From NCBI GenBank assembly GCA_958427975.1, contig CAUAEH010000004.1:1-64000 (forward strand): a stretch of 64,000 bases of DNA. The letters run 5' to 3'. The DNA comes from an uncultured Collinsella sp. (GTDB lineage Bacteria; Actinomycetota; Coriobacteriia; Coriobacteriales; Coriobacteriaceae). A program made the translations under genes and the position numbers. Positions 8,020 through 16,036 of the stretch are shown here, piece by piece (position 1 is the first letter of the stretch; each line of letters begins with the position of its first letter). The notes beneath the pieces were generated by a model. That model did not search any database and had not been told where the DNA came from. It was given only the letters and a program-made list of their open reading frames with translations.

Positions 8020-9588
8020 ATGGACGACGCGAGCGAGCGTTCAATCGAAGAGGACATGCTCGATCAGTTCAATTACTTTGATGATGAGGACGAGGAGCTG
8101 ATCGACCGTCGCGAGCCAGCGCCGCTTGATTCCTTTGATCTGGTCGATGAAGAGACTGATGAGGACGAGGTCGAATCAACGGAGCCCCCACAGTCTTCGC
8201 GCCTTAACTCGCTGCTTTCGAGAGCCCCCATGCACCACGGCGTTCGTGCCGGCGCGCTCCATATGAAAACTGACTGGCACCAGATCGTGACGGCAGGCGA
8301 TGAGCTTGCCGTCGATGCGCCGCTCACCGATAAATCATCCATCATCTGCCGCACCGGCATGCTTATGCTGGCAAGCGGAACGGGTGCCTGGCGCGTGCGC
8401 GATACCATGAATCGTGTTGCCGCCGTACTCGGTGTCACCATCCACGTTGACTTAAGTCTTCTGTCGTTTGAGTGCACCTGCATCGAAGATGGCCACTGCT
8501 TTAACGAGGTTGTCAGCCTGCCCACAACGGGAGTCAATACCCATCGCATTTGGATGATGGAGAGCTTCTTAAAGGAAATCGAGACGTATGGGCGCCGGTT
8601 TACCGTGCACGAATACCACGAGATGCTCAAGACCGTTGAGAGTTCAAAACCCGATTACTCTCCTTGGCAACAGGGCCTTGCGGCGGCCTGCGCCTGTGGC
8701 GCCTTTGTCTTTTTACTTGGTGGCGGTCCTATTGAGATGGCATGCGCGTTCGTAGGCGCGGGTGTCGGCAACTTTGCCCGCTCACATATTCTCAAGCAAG
8801 GCCTTGGTCAGTTCAGCGCGCTGACGACCGGCGTTGCGCTCGCTTGCGTTTCGTATCTGCTGGCATTGCTCGGCCTTGGCCAGGTCATACCGGGGGCAAT
8901 GTCGCACCAAGAAGGCTATATCGGCGCCATGCTCTTTGTGATTCCCGGCTTTCCGCTCATTACGGCGGGCCTCGACATCGCCAAGCTCGACATGCGAAGC
9001 GGTATCGAGCGCCTTTCATATGCCGTATCGATTATTGTGATGGCGACGCTCGTAGGTTGGATGGTTGCCGAGTGTGTTGGCCTCGCGCCGGACGACTTTG
9101 CCCCACTGGGCCTTTCGCCGCTTGCCCTTACGCTCCTGCGCGTGGTGATGAGCTTCGTTGGCGTATTCGGCTTCTCGGTGATGTTCAACAGCCCGGTAAA
9201 GATGGCCGCGGCAGCTGGGTTGATCGGCGCCGTGTCCAATACCCTGCGTCTGACCCTTGTCGATGCGCCGACGATGATTCCCTTCCTGGGCCTCAGCACG
9301 GGAATGCCTCCCGAGGCAGCAGCGTTTATCGGCGCGCTGGTATCGGGTCTGCTGGCAAGCTTGGCCGAAGTCAAGCTCACCTACCCGCGCATCGCCCTCA
9401 CGGTGCCTTCGATTGTCATTATGGTGCCCGGTCTGTATCTCTATCGCTCTATGTATTACATGTGCACCTTCGACACGGTCAACATGCTCGGCTGGTTTGT
9501 GCGCGCAGTGCTCATCGTGGCGTTTCTGCCCGTTGGCTTGGGCGTGGCGAGAACCCTCACCGACCCTCGCTGGCGCCATACCAGCTAA
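8020..9588 (+). CDS. Threonine/serine exporter family protein (ThrE-like)
   Basis: Predicted inner-membrane exporter of the ThrE family, whose characterised member in Corynebacterium glutamicum exports threonine and serine. The 522-residue protein starts with a strongly acidic cytosolic segment (about 1-60, many Asp/Glu), continues with the soluble part of the ThrE/DUF1212 domain (about 105-215, including CRTGMLMLASGTGAWRVRD), and then has roughly ten membrane helices; the last half matches the ThrE_2 (DUF3815) layout, so both halves are fused in one chain. Substrate cannot be read from sequence. An R-type hairpin begins immediately after its TAA. Confidence 0.85.
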   Translation: MDDASERSIEEDMLDQFNYFDDEDEELIDRREPAPLDSFDLVDEETDEDEVESTEPPQSSRLNSLLSRAPMHHGVRAGALHMKTDWHQIVTAGDELAVDAPLTDKSSIICRTGMLMLASGTGAWRVRDTMNRVAAVLGVTIHVDLSLLSFECTCIEDGHCFNEVVSLPTTGVNTHRIWMMESFLKEIETYGRRFTVHEYHEMLKTVESSKPDYSPWQQGLAAACACGAFVFLLGGGPIEMACAFVGAGVGNFARSHILKQGLGQFSALTTGVALACVSYLLALLGLGQVIPGAMSHQEGYIGAMLFVIPGFPLITAGLDIAKLDMRSGIERLSYAVSIIVMATLVGWMVAECVGLAPDDFAPLGLSPLALTLLRVVMSFVGVFGFSVMFNSPVKMAAAAGLIGAVSNTLRLTLVDAPTMIPFLGLSTGMPPEAAAFIGALVSGLLASLAEVKLTYPRIALTVPSIVIMVPGLYLYRSMYYMCTFDTVNMLGWFVRAVLIVAFLPVGLGVARTLTDPRWRHTS

Positions 9589-9621
9589 TTGGTGCAAGGG
9601 GGACAGGTTACTTTGCACCAA
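9589..9621. repeat. GGGACAGG-core palindromic element R3, abutting a stop codon
   Basis: TTGGTGCAA and TTGCACCAA enclose GGGGGACAGGTTAC. It starts at the base after the ThrE-like stop codon. Confidence 0.8.
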
Positions 9622-9625
9622 ATGA

Positions 9626-9691
9626 GTTGCGGTGAAATAGGGACTGAATTGCTGCTTAAAGGGTCAAAACAGTCCGTATTCCACCGCAACT
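9626..9691. repeat. GTTGCGGTG element, copy 1
   Basis: About 21-bp imperfect arms (GTTGCGGTGAAATAGGGACT on the left) around a 24-base loop. Copies at 47012-47078 and 51151-51217. The remainder of 9692-9807 shows no gene; 9743-9762 is a 20-base near-palindrome centred on GCATGC. Confidence 0.75.
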
Positions 9692-9807
9692 TAGGGGGTC
9701 GGGGGATTATTGGTGCCCTGCATCTTCATAAACTCAACGCTTACGAAGCGCATGCGTTTCGTGCTTGGCTGGTTCCACCACATAAGTAGTCGCAGACGCG
9801 CGTACCA

Positions 9808-9857
9808 CGGGCGGGCGAGATGAAGTTCCAACAGCTCCATCTTGCCCGCCCGTTTTT
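9808..9857 (+). terminator. Hairpin with T-run upstream of the DUF2798 gene
   Basis: CGGGCGGGC/GCCCGCCCG, extended by AGATG/CATCT, followed by five T. It ends 44 bases before the next start codon, so it is either the distal terminator of the ThrE-like gene or an attenuator. Confidence 0.7.
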
Positions 9858-9901
9858 GTTGCGTGGTGCCGCGGCGTAACACAGAAAGGAATCTGCCCTT
9901 C

Positions 9902-10450
9902 ATGCCTATCAACAAACGAGAGAGCCTGCTGTTCACCTTTATCATGTGCTTTTGCATGGTGCTCTGGATGAGCATCTACAACGTTGCCCTGCAGCACGGG
10001 GCCATCAACGGCGAGGTCGTTGCCGCTGCGTGGCTCGGCTTCCCCGTTGCCTACATTTTTGCCATGTGCTGCGACTGGTTCGTCGCCAGCCCGCTCGCCA
10101 AGGGTTTCGCCTTTAAGTACTTGGTCACGCCGGGCAAGAGCTCGCCGCTTGCCATGACGCTCGCCGTCAGCTCCTGCATGGTCGTTCCCATGGTTATCAT
10201 CATGTCGCTGTACGGTGCCTGCGAGGGTCTGACGCACATGCCCGGCGGCATCCTTGCGAACCTGTATTCCGTGCCCGCGATCTGGATGATCAACATCCCG
10301 CATAATTTTGTGATGGCGCTGCCGTGGAACCTTTTGGTAGCCGGTCCGATTTCCCGCTTCGTCTTCCGTCGCGCCTTCCCTGTGGGGACGGTTTTCGAGG
10401 AGGAGCATGCCGAGCTCTTGGAGCAGGCTATGGCTCCTGAGTGCGAGTAG
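9902..10450 (+). CDS. DUF2798-type membrane protein
   Basis: A 182-residue integral membrane protein with four predicted helices: about 8-30 (LLFTFIMCFCMVLWMSIYNV), 40-60 (AAWLGFPVAYIFAMC), 83-105 (AMTLAVSSCMVVPMVIIMSL) and 125-150 (AIWMINIPHNFVMALPWNLL). The paired NxALxxG and P-rich helix pattern fits DUF2798, a family of unknown function found next to many kinds of regulators. ATG at 9902 follows AGAAAGGAATCTG. No functional partner is evident nearby; the C-terminal tail is acidic (EEEHAELLEQ). Confidence 0.7.
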   Translation: MPINKRESLLFTFIMCFCMVLWMSIYNVALQHGAINGEVVAAAWLGFPVAYIFAMCCDWFVASPLAKGFAFKYLVTPGKSSPLAMTLAVSSCMVVPMVIIMSLYGACEGLTHMPGGILANLYSVPAIWMINIPHNFVMALPWNLLVAGPISRFVFRRAFPVGTVFEEEHAELLEQAMAPECE

Positions 10451-10616
10451 CTCGCTTAGGGATCTGCTGAGCGCGGGCGACTTGCTTGGTTGGAGCCCTA
10501 AGCGTGGATAGCTCTCTCGGCGACATCGCGGGCGTGAGCGGTGCGCATGACCGGAGGGCCCGTGCTGCTCCGTTGCCCGACGTGCTAGCGCGCAGAACAA
10601 TCTGTTGGTGCATTCG
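10451..10616. other. Gene-free interval with no recognised feature
   Basis: Between the DUF2798 stop and the terminator at 10617 there is GC-rich sequence without a credible reading frame with ribosome site. I looked for SRP RNA, 6S RNA and riboswitch signatures and saw none. Confidence 0.4.
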
Positions 10617-10649
10617 GCGGCTGCTGAAGCGTTTCGGCAGCCGCTTTTT
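10617..10649 (+). terminator. Rho-independent terminator
   Basis: GCGGCTGC/GCAGCCGC stem with 12-base loop, then TTTTT; it insulates the following operon. Confidence 0.85.
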
Positions 10650-10661
10650 ATACGGAGTTTA

Positions 10662-10682
10662 AATACAACAGTCTGTTGTATT
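10662..10682. promoter_or_regulatory. Palindromic operator candidate for the adjacent TetR regulator
   Basis: AATACAACA and TGTTGTATT are perfect 9-bp arms with a three-base spacer, 50 bases upstream of the activase start. Such a site is typical of TetR-family operators, and a TetR gene ends the same operon. Confidence 0.65.
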
Positions 10683-10731
10683 ACGTAGAGTGGTATATCT
10701 CTAGCGGGAAAAATGCGAGAGACGGAGCATT

Positions 10732-13700
10732 ATGGCGTTGCTAGTAGGACTGGACGTAGGGTCGACGACGACCAAAGTTTACGCGATGCACGAGGATATG
10801 ACCGAGGCGTGGTGGGGATATCGCCGCCACGGGGCGTGTCAGACAGCGAGCGTGCGCGCCATGCTCGGCGAGCTCGCCGAGCGCTTTCCCCATGAGTCGC
10901 TGCGCGTTGCGGTGACCGGCTCGGGTGCGCGCGATATCGCGACCGCGCTGGGCGCCTCGTACGTTCAGGAGGTGGTCGCCAACGCGCTCGCGATCAGCAG
11001 GTTCTATCCGCAGACGCGCTGCGCCATCGAGCTGGGCGGCCAAGACGCCAAGATGATCTTCTTCCGCACCAACGATAAGGGAGACATCGAGGTTGCCGAC
11101 ATGCGCATGAACGGCTCGTGCGCAGGCGGTACCGGTGCATTTATCGACGAGATGGCAAAGCTCATGGGGGTCGGCACCGAATCGGGCGAGTTCGAGCAGC
11201 TCGCAAGCCGGGGAACAACCGTCCACGAGGTCTCGGGCCGCTGCGGCGTGTACGCAAAGACCGATATCCAGCCGCTGCTCAACGAGGGCATTCCTACCAC
11301 CGACCTGGCGCTTTCGGCGCTTCACGCGGTCGCCCGCCAAACGATCGGCGGTCTGGCCCAGGGTATCGACATCGAGCCGCCGGTAATCTTCGAGGGCGGT
11401 ACGCTCGCCTACAACCCCACACTGGTCCGCGTGTTCCGGGAGCAACTGAATCTATCGGACGATCAGGTTATCGTCCCGCGCGATCCGCAGATCATGGTCG
11501 CGCGCGGTGCCGCCCTGTCGCTGACCGACATGTTCGCATCGTCCCAACCGATCGACCTTCCCGACGCTTTTGTCCGGCTGGATAAGCTCGAGACGGTCGC
11601 GCCCGCAAGCGGGGAGGGACGTCTTGCCCAGCCCTTTTTTGCCACACCTGCCGAGCAGGCGGATTTTACGGCACGCCATGGCAAAGAGACGCCGGCAAAG
11701 GGTCCGGATGCGTATGCGCCCGGAGAGACGGTGCGTGTGGCGCTCGGTATCGATTCGGGGAGCACGACGACCAAGTTCGCCCTGGTCGATGAGGCGGGTG
11801 AGCTTGTCGATTCGTTCTACGCGTCTAATAACGGCAGACCGCTCGACGTCGCCCAACAGGGTCTTGTCAGCTTGAAGAACCGCTGGGAGACAGCGGGAGT
11901 CACGCTTGCGATCGATGCCGTGGGCACCACGGGATACGGCGAGGAGCTTTTCGCGCGCGCGTTCCACGCCGACTACCATACGGTCGAGACGGTCGCGCAC
12001 GCCCGCGCCGCGTGCGCATGCGTTCCCGATGCGACCTTCGTGCTCGACATCGGCGGACAGGATATGAAGGCCATCTGGCTCAACCACGGCGTGCTGACCG
12101 ATATCGTCGTCAACGAGGCGTGCTCTGCGGGCTGCGGCTCGTTCCTCGAGGGTTTTGCCAAAAACCTCGGAATAGCCGTTGAGGATATCGCGACCGAGGC
12201 ATTTTCGTCCAAAGCCCCCGCCGTTCTCGGCAGCCGCTGCACGGTGTTCATGAACAGCAGCGTCGTTTCCGAGCAGCGGCGCGGTAAGGGTCCGGGCGAC
12301 ATCATGGCCGGTCTCTGCCGTTCGATTATCGAGAACGTGTTCACCAAGGTCATTCGCGTTTCAAATCTCAACCGTCTGGGCGACAAAGTCGTCGTCCAGG
12401 GCGGCACGTTCCGAAACGACGCGGTGCTGCGCGCATTCGAGCAGTATCTGGGCAAACCCGTCACGCGTGCGCCCCACCCGGGGCTGATGGGCGCTATCGG
12501 TATCGCCCTGCTCGCGCGCGAGGAATGCCGCAAGGGCGACGCCGGCACGTCGTTTATCGGGCTCGATGCCGTGGAGCGCTTCGAGCATCGCGAGTTCGGC
12601 GGCGTTACCTGCCGTCGGTGCAACAACCGCTGCCAGCGCGCGGTCGTGGCATTTGGCGACGGCTCGCTTTACGTCACGGGCAATCGCTGCCCGCGCGGCG
12701 GCGCCATCTCATGGGATGAGCTCGTGCGCGAGGTTCCCGCGGCGGAGGAGCTGCGTCCGCAGGGTGCTTGCGAGGCACAGGCACCCGGCACGGGGCGCGA
12801 CCGGACCGCGGCTGCCCCCAATCTCTTTGTCGACCGCGAGAAGCTGCTGTTCGAGTCGTACCCCACGGTTCCCGTCAGCGGGGGGCGCGATGTCACGATC
12901 GGCATTCCCCGTGTGCTCGAGTTCTGGGACACCATGCCGTTCTGGTCGACGTTCTTCAGCACGCTCGGCTTTAAGGTGCGCGTCTCGGGACGCAGCACCA
13001 AGGCGATGTACGAGCGCGGTCTGGCGCACGTCACATCCGACACCGTGTGCTTCCCGGCCAAGCTCGTCCACGGGCACATCCGCAATCTCGTCGACGCCGG
13101 CGTCGACCGCATCTTCATGCCCATCATCACGACGGTGCCCACCGAAAACACCGCCTCTACCAGCGAGTGGATGTGCGCCGTCGTAAAGGGATACCCCTAC
13201 GTGATGCGCAATTCCGATAACCCGGAGGAGCGTTTCGGCGTTCCGTTCGATACGCCGCTGTTCCACTGGTACGACGAGGGCGACCGAAACCGCCAGCTCA
13301 AGGCGTGGTGCAAGGAGACCTTCGATATCGATGCCGACCTGGTTGCCAAGGCGACCGAGCAGGCGGACCGCGCGCAGGAGACGTTTGAGAACCAGCTGCA
13401 GCTGCGCGGCAGGCAGGTGCTCGAGAACGTGCGCGAGGACGGCGGCTACGCGGTGGTGATCGCTTCGCGCCCGTACCACAACGACCCGCTGGTCAACCAC
13501 GGGCTGCCCAAGCTCTTCTCTGAGCGCGGCATCCCCGTGCTGACGCCCGATGCGGTGCCGGGGGTCTGCAACGTCGATCTTTCCAACAGCCGCATCGACA
13601 TCGTGAACAACTACCATGCGCGCATGCTGTCGTGCGCGGTCATCGTCGCATCGACGCCCGAGCTCGAGCTCGTGCAGATGGGCAGCTTCGGCTGCGGCCA

Positions 13701-15171
13701 CGATGCGTATCTCACCGACGAGATCGCGCGCATGATGGGCGAGATGGGCTCCAAGGTTCCGATGATGATCAAGCTCGATGAGAGCGACGTCGCCGGTCCC
13801 ATGGGCATTCGCGTGCGTTCGTTTATCGAGTCGGTCAACCGTCGTCGCGCGGAGGAGCGTGCCGAGGGCGCCCGGGTGCACGCGGTCCATCCGCTCGACG
13901 ACCCGTATAAGGTCAAGTACACCAAGCGCGACCGGCACGACAAGATCGCGCTGGTCCCCAACACCTCCCATGCGTTCTGCAGGCTCATGACCGCGGCGAT
14001 GCGCAATCAGGGCGTGCGCGCCGAGGCCCTTGATATCGGGCGCGAGGATGCCATCCGCCTGGGCAAACGCTATGTGCACAACGACATCTGCTTCCCCGCG
14101 CAAATCGTGATCGGCGAGGCGCTCGCGGCACTCGAGAGCGGTAAGTACGACCCGCACGACGTCGCCGTGGTGACTGGCAAGTATATCGGCGACTGCCGCC
14201 TGACGCACTACATGCCCCTGCTGCGCCGCGCGCTCGACGACGCGGGATACGACTATGTCCCGGTGCTCACCAACGACGACGTCGATGCCCACAATGCGCA
14301 TCCGGGCTTCAAGCTCGGCCTTGGCCCGAGCATCCAGATCGCCTACGGTCTTCCCATGATCGATGCCCTCGAGGCCATGCTTAGGCGCATCCGTCCCTAC
14401 GAGCTCGAGAAGGGCGCGGCGGACGCTGCGTTCGACCGCGCGCTCGATGAGGTTATCGAGGGCATGGAGCGCTCCGGGCTGAGAGGCCAGGCGACGGGCT
14501 TCAAACGCGCGCTTGCGATCATGGACGCCGTTCCGTACGACCGCTCGAACCCGCATCCGACCGTTCTCATCGTGGGCGAGTACCTGCTCAATTTCCATCT
14601 CGGCGCCAACCACGAGATCGAGCGCTACCTCGAGGACAACGGGCTCGAGGTCATCGAGGCGCGCATGACCGACGTGATCCGCAAGACCTATTTCTACAAG
14701 CATGCGCAGTCGCGCGAGTTCCACGTCGACCTGTCGCTGCCCGAAAAGGCCTGGTACGCCACGGCGGACAACCTGTTCGAGCTCGCGCACGACCGTTGCG
14801 ACCGCCTGGGCGCGGCGAGCCCGCTCTACGAGCCGCCGACGCGCATGCCCGAGCTCGTGCGCGCGAGCGATAAGATCCTGCACCATACGTTCGATGCGGG
14901 CGAGGGCGTGCTGATTCCGGCGGAGATCCTCGAGCACGCCAAGCGCGGCTGCCGCAACTTCGTGATCCTGCAGCCGTTCGGGTGTCTGCCCAACCATGTC
15001 GTGGGGCGCGGGCTCATCCATGCGCTCAAGGAGCAGTATCCCACGGCGCAGTTCCTGCCGCTCGACTACGATCCCGACGTGAGCTTCGCCAACGTGGAGA
15101 ACCGTCTTCAGATGCTCATCATGAACGCCAAGGCGCAGGGGTGCGGTGAGGCGCATGGCGAGACCGCGTAA
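10732..15171 (+). CDS. Acyl-CoA dehydratase activase-type ATPase/reductase (large fusion)
   Basis: A 1479-residue protein of the BcrAD/BadFG/HgdC superfamily. Residues 1-285 form one ASKHA ATPase (GLDVGSTTTKVYAM, ELGGQDAKM, NGSCAGGTGAF, SGRCGVYAKTD with the bridging-cluster cysteine). Residues about 335-610 form a second (GIDSGSTTTKFALV, DIGGQDMKAI, NEACSAGCGSFLEG). A CRRCNNRC cysteine motif (about 627-634) follows, then a DUF2229 domain and a C-terminal region related to the HgdB-like dehydratase subunit (about 1040-1460). In known systems the activator injects electrons, with ATP hydrolysis, into a 2-hydroxyacyl-CoA dehydratase or benzoyl-CoA reductase. No dehydratase subunits are adjacent, so the substrate is unknown. 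Its end overlaps the TetR gene. Confidence 0.88.
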   Translation: MALLVGLDVGSTTTKVYAMHEDMTEAWWGYRRHGACQTASVRAMLGELAERFPHESLRVAVTGSGARDIATALGASYVQEVVANALAISRFYPQTRCAIELGGQDAKMIFFRTNDKGDIEVADMRMNGSCAGGTGAFIDEMAKLMGVGTESGEFEQLASRGTTVHEVSGRCGVYAKTDIQPLLNEGIPTTDLALSALHAVARQTIGGLAQGIDIEPPVIFEGGTLAYNPTLVRVFREQLNLSDDQVIVPRDPQIMVARGAALSLTDMFASSQPIDLPDAFVRLDKLETVAPASGEGRLAQPFFATPAEQADFTARHGKETPAKGPDAYAPGETVRVALGIDSGSTTTKFALVDEAGELVDSFYASNNGRPLDVAQQGLVSLKNRWETAGVTLAIDAVGTTGYGEELFARAFHADYHTVETVAHARAACACVPDATFVLDIGGQDMKAIWLNHGVLTDIVVNEACSAGCGSFLEGFAKNLGIAVEDIATEAFSSKAPAVLGSRCTVFMNSSVVSEQRRGKGPGDIMAGLCRSIIENVFTKVIRVSNLNRLGDKVVVQGGTFRNDAVLRAFEQYLGKPVTRAPHPGLMGAIGIALLAREECRKGDAGTSFIGLDAVERFEHREFGGVTCRRCNNRCQRAVVAFGDGSLYVTGNRCPRGGAISWDELVREVPAAEELRPQGACEAQAPGTGRDRTAAAPNLFVDREKLLFESYPTVPVSGGRDVTIGIPRVLEFWDTMPFWSTFFSTLGFKVRVSGRSTKAMYERGLAHVTSDTVCFPAKLVHGHIRNLVDAGVDRIFMPIITTVPTENTASTSEWMCAVVKGYPYVMRNSDNPEERFGVPFDTPLFHWYDEGDRNRQLKAWCKETFDIDADLVAKATEQADRAQETFENQLQLRGRQVLENVREDGGYAVVIASRPYHNDPLVNHGLPKLFSERGIPVLTPDAVPGVCNVDLSNSRIDIVNNYHARMLSCAVIVASTPELELVQMGSFGCGHDAYLTDEIARMMGEMGSKVPMMIKLDESDVAGPMGIRVRSFIESVNRRRAEERAEGARVHAVHPLDDPYKVKYTKRDRHDKIALVPNTSHAFCRLMTAAMRNQGVRAEALDIGREDAIRLGKRYVHNDICFPAQIVIGEALAALESGKYDPHDVAVVTGKYIGDCRLTHYMPLLRRALDDAGYDYVPVLTNDDVDAHNAHPGFKLGLGPSIQIAYGLPMIDALEAMLRRIRPYELEKGAADAAFDRALDEVIEGMERSGLRGQATGFKRALAIMDAVPYDRSNPHPTVLIVGEYLLNFHLGANHEIERYLEDNGLEVIEARMTDVIRKTYFYKHAQSREFHVDLSLPEKAWYATADNLFELAHDRCDRLGAASPLYEPPTRMPELVRASDKILHHTFDAGEGVLIPAEILEHAKRGCRNFVILQPFGCLPNHVVGRGLIHALKEQYPTAQFLPLDYDPDVSFANVENRLQMLIMNAKAQGCGEAHGETA

Positions 15172-15844
15172 GGACGCCGATGCGCCCGACGCGCGCACCC
15201 GTATCATCGAGGCGTTTTGGGAGCTCATCGAGAACAACAGCATCTTCGAGCTGTCGGTTGGCGAGGTGACCCGCGCCGCCCAGTGCAATCGCGGAACGTT
15301 TTACTACTATTTTCACGATTTCGATGAACTCGTCGCCATCGCCATGACCCAGCTGCTGCAGGATAACGAGCTTATCACCGATGCCCTCTGGCATTTTTCG
15401 AGCGAGGGCGACCTTTCGGCGTTCGACCGGCGCGACGTCCGCTGCCTGCTGCGGCGCATCGTCATCACCATGAGGGCGGGTGCCGCCGAGCAGGTCGTGC
15501 AGGGCATCCATACGATCATCATCGACCGCGTGAGAGAGATCGTCCACCCCGACGGAGAAGAGCTCAAGGCAGATTCGAGCTTTGCGGTGGGCTTTCTGGT
15601 CTCGGGCATCATGGGCTTTGTGATGGCGGTCGGCTTTGCCCGGGAGGGCGGCGAGGAGATAGACCTCGAGCAGCTGGGGGACAGCGCGTGCGCGTACCTG
15701 AGGGCGGTCGCCATGCAGACGGTTGAAACGGTCGCGCAAGTCGAGGGCGTCGATACATCCGAGCTGCTCGAACGCGTCTCCAAGGAGGCCGATGCCTATC
15801 GCGCATCGCGTGCGACGAGTCCCGACGTGGTGAAAGACGTCTAG
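15155..15844 (+). CDS. TetR/AcrR family transcriptional regulator
   Basis: A 229-residue regulator with an N-terminal TetR helix-turn-helix (about 16-60: RTRIIEAFWELIENNSIFEL, then GEVTRAAQCNRGTFYYYFHD), where the GTFYYYF segment is the DNA-recognition signature, and a C-terminal ligand/dimer domain with several hydrophobic helices. I chose ATG 15155 (GGTGAGG five bases upstream) over GTG 15146. It overlaps the end of the activase gene by 17 bases, so the two are co-transcribed and translationally coupled. The palindrome at 10662-10682 is the obvious binding-site candidate, which would make the operon autoregulated. Confidence 0.88.
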   Translation: MARPRKDADAPDARTRIIEAFWELIENNSIFELSVGEVTRAAQCNRGTFYYYFHDFDELVAIAMTQLLQDNELITDALWHFSSEGDLSAFDRRDVRCLLRRIVITMRAGAAEQVVQGIHTIIIDRVREIVHPDGEELKADSSFAVGFLVSGIMGFVMAVGFAREGGEEIDLEQLGDSACAYLRAVAMQTVETVAQVEGVDTSELLERVSKEADAYRASRATSPDVVKDV

Positions 15845-16036
15845 GGTTTCTCTTGCGGGGCGCCCGTCGCGCATCGCGCGGTGAGTCCCGCGATGCGGTC
15901 ATAACCTGCATTCATGTGAGCCGGGTTTATAGATATTCCTCCAGCTGTTAACATAGACAACCTGTGGGTAAAGAGACAAAAGCGCCGCCGACGGGCGGGC
16001 GTTTTGATTTCGATGAACTCATGTAAGGAAACGAGC

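Noticed and set aside
9589..9789. Small plus-strand frame after the ThrE-like gene
   Set aside because: It consists mostly of the two repeat elements and has no ribosome site.
10451..10616. SRP RNA or other structural RNA
   Set aside because: No GGAA-type tetraloop motif or symmetric long stem could be found.
12709..15288. Long minus-strand frame opposite the activase gene
   Set aside because: Arg/Val/His-rich shadow frame; the plus strand carries clear ATPase motifs.
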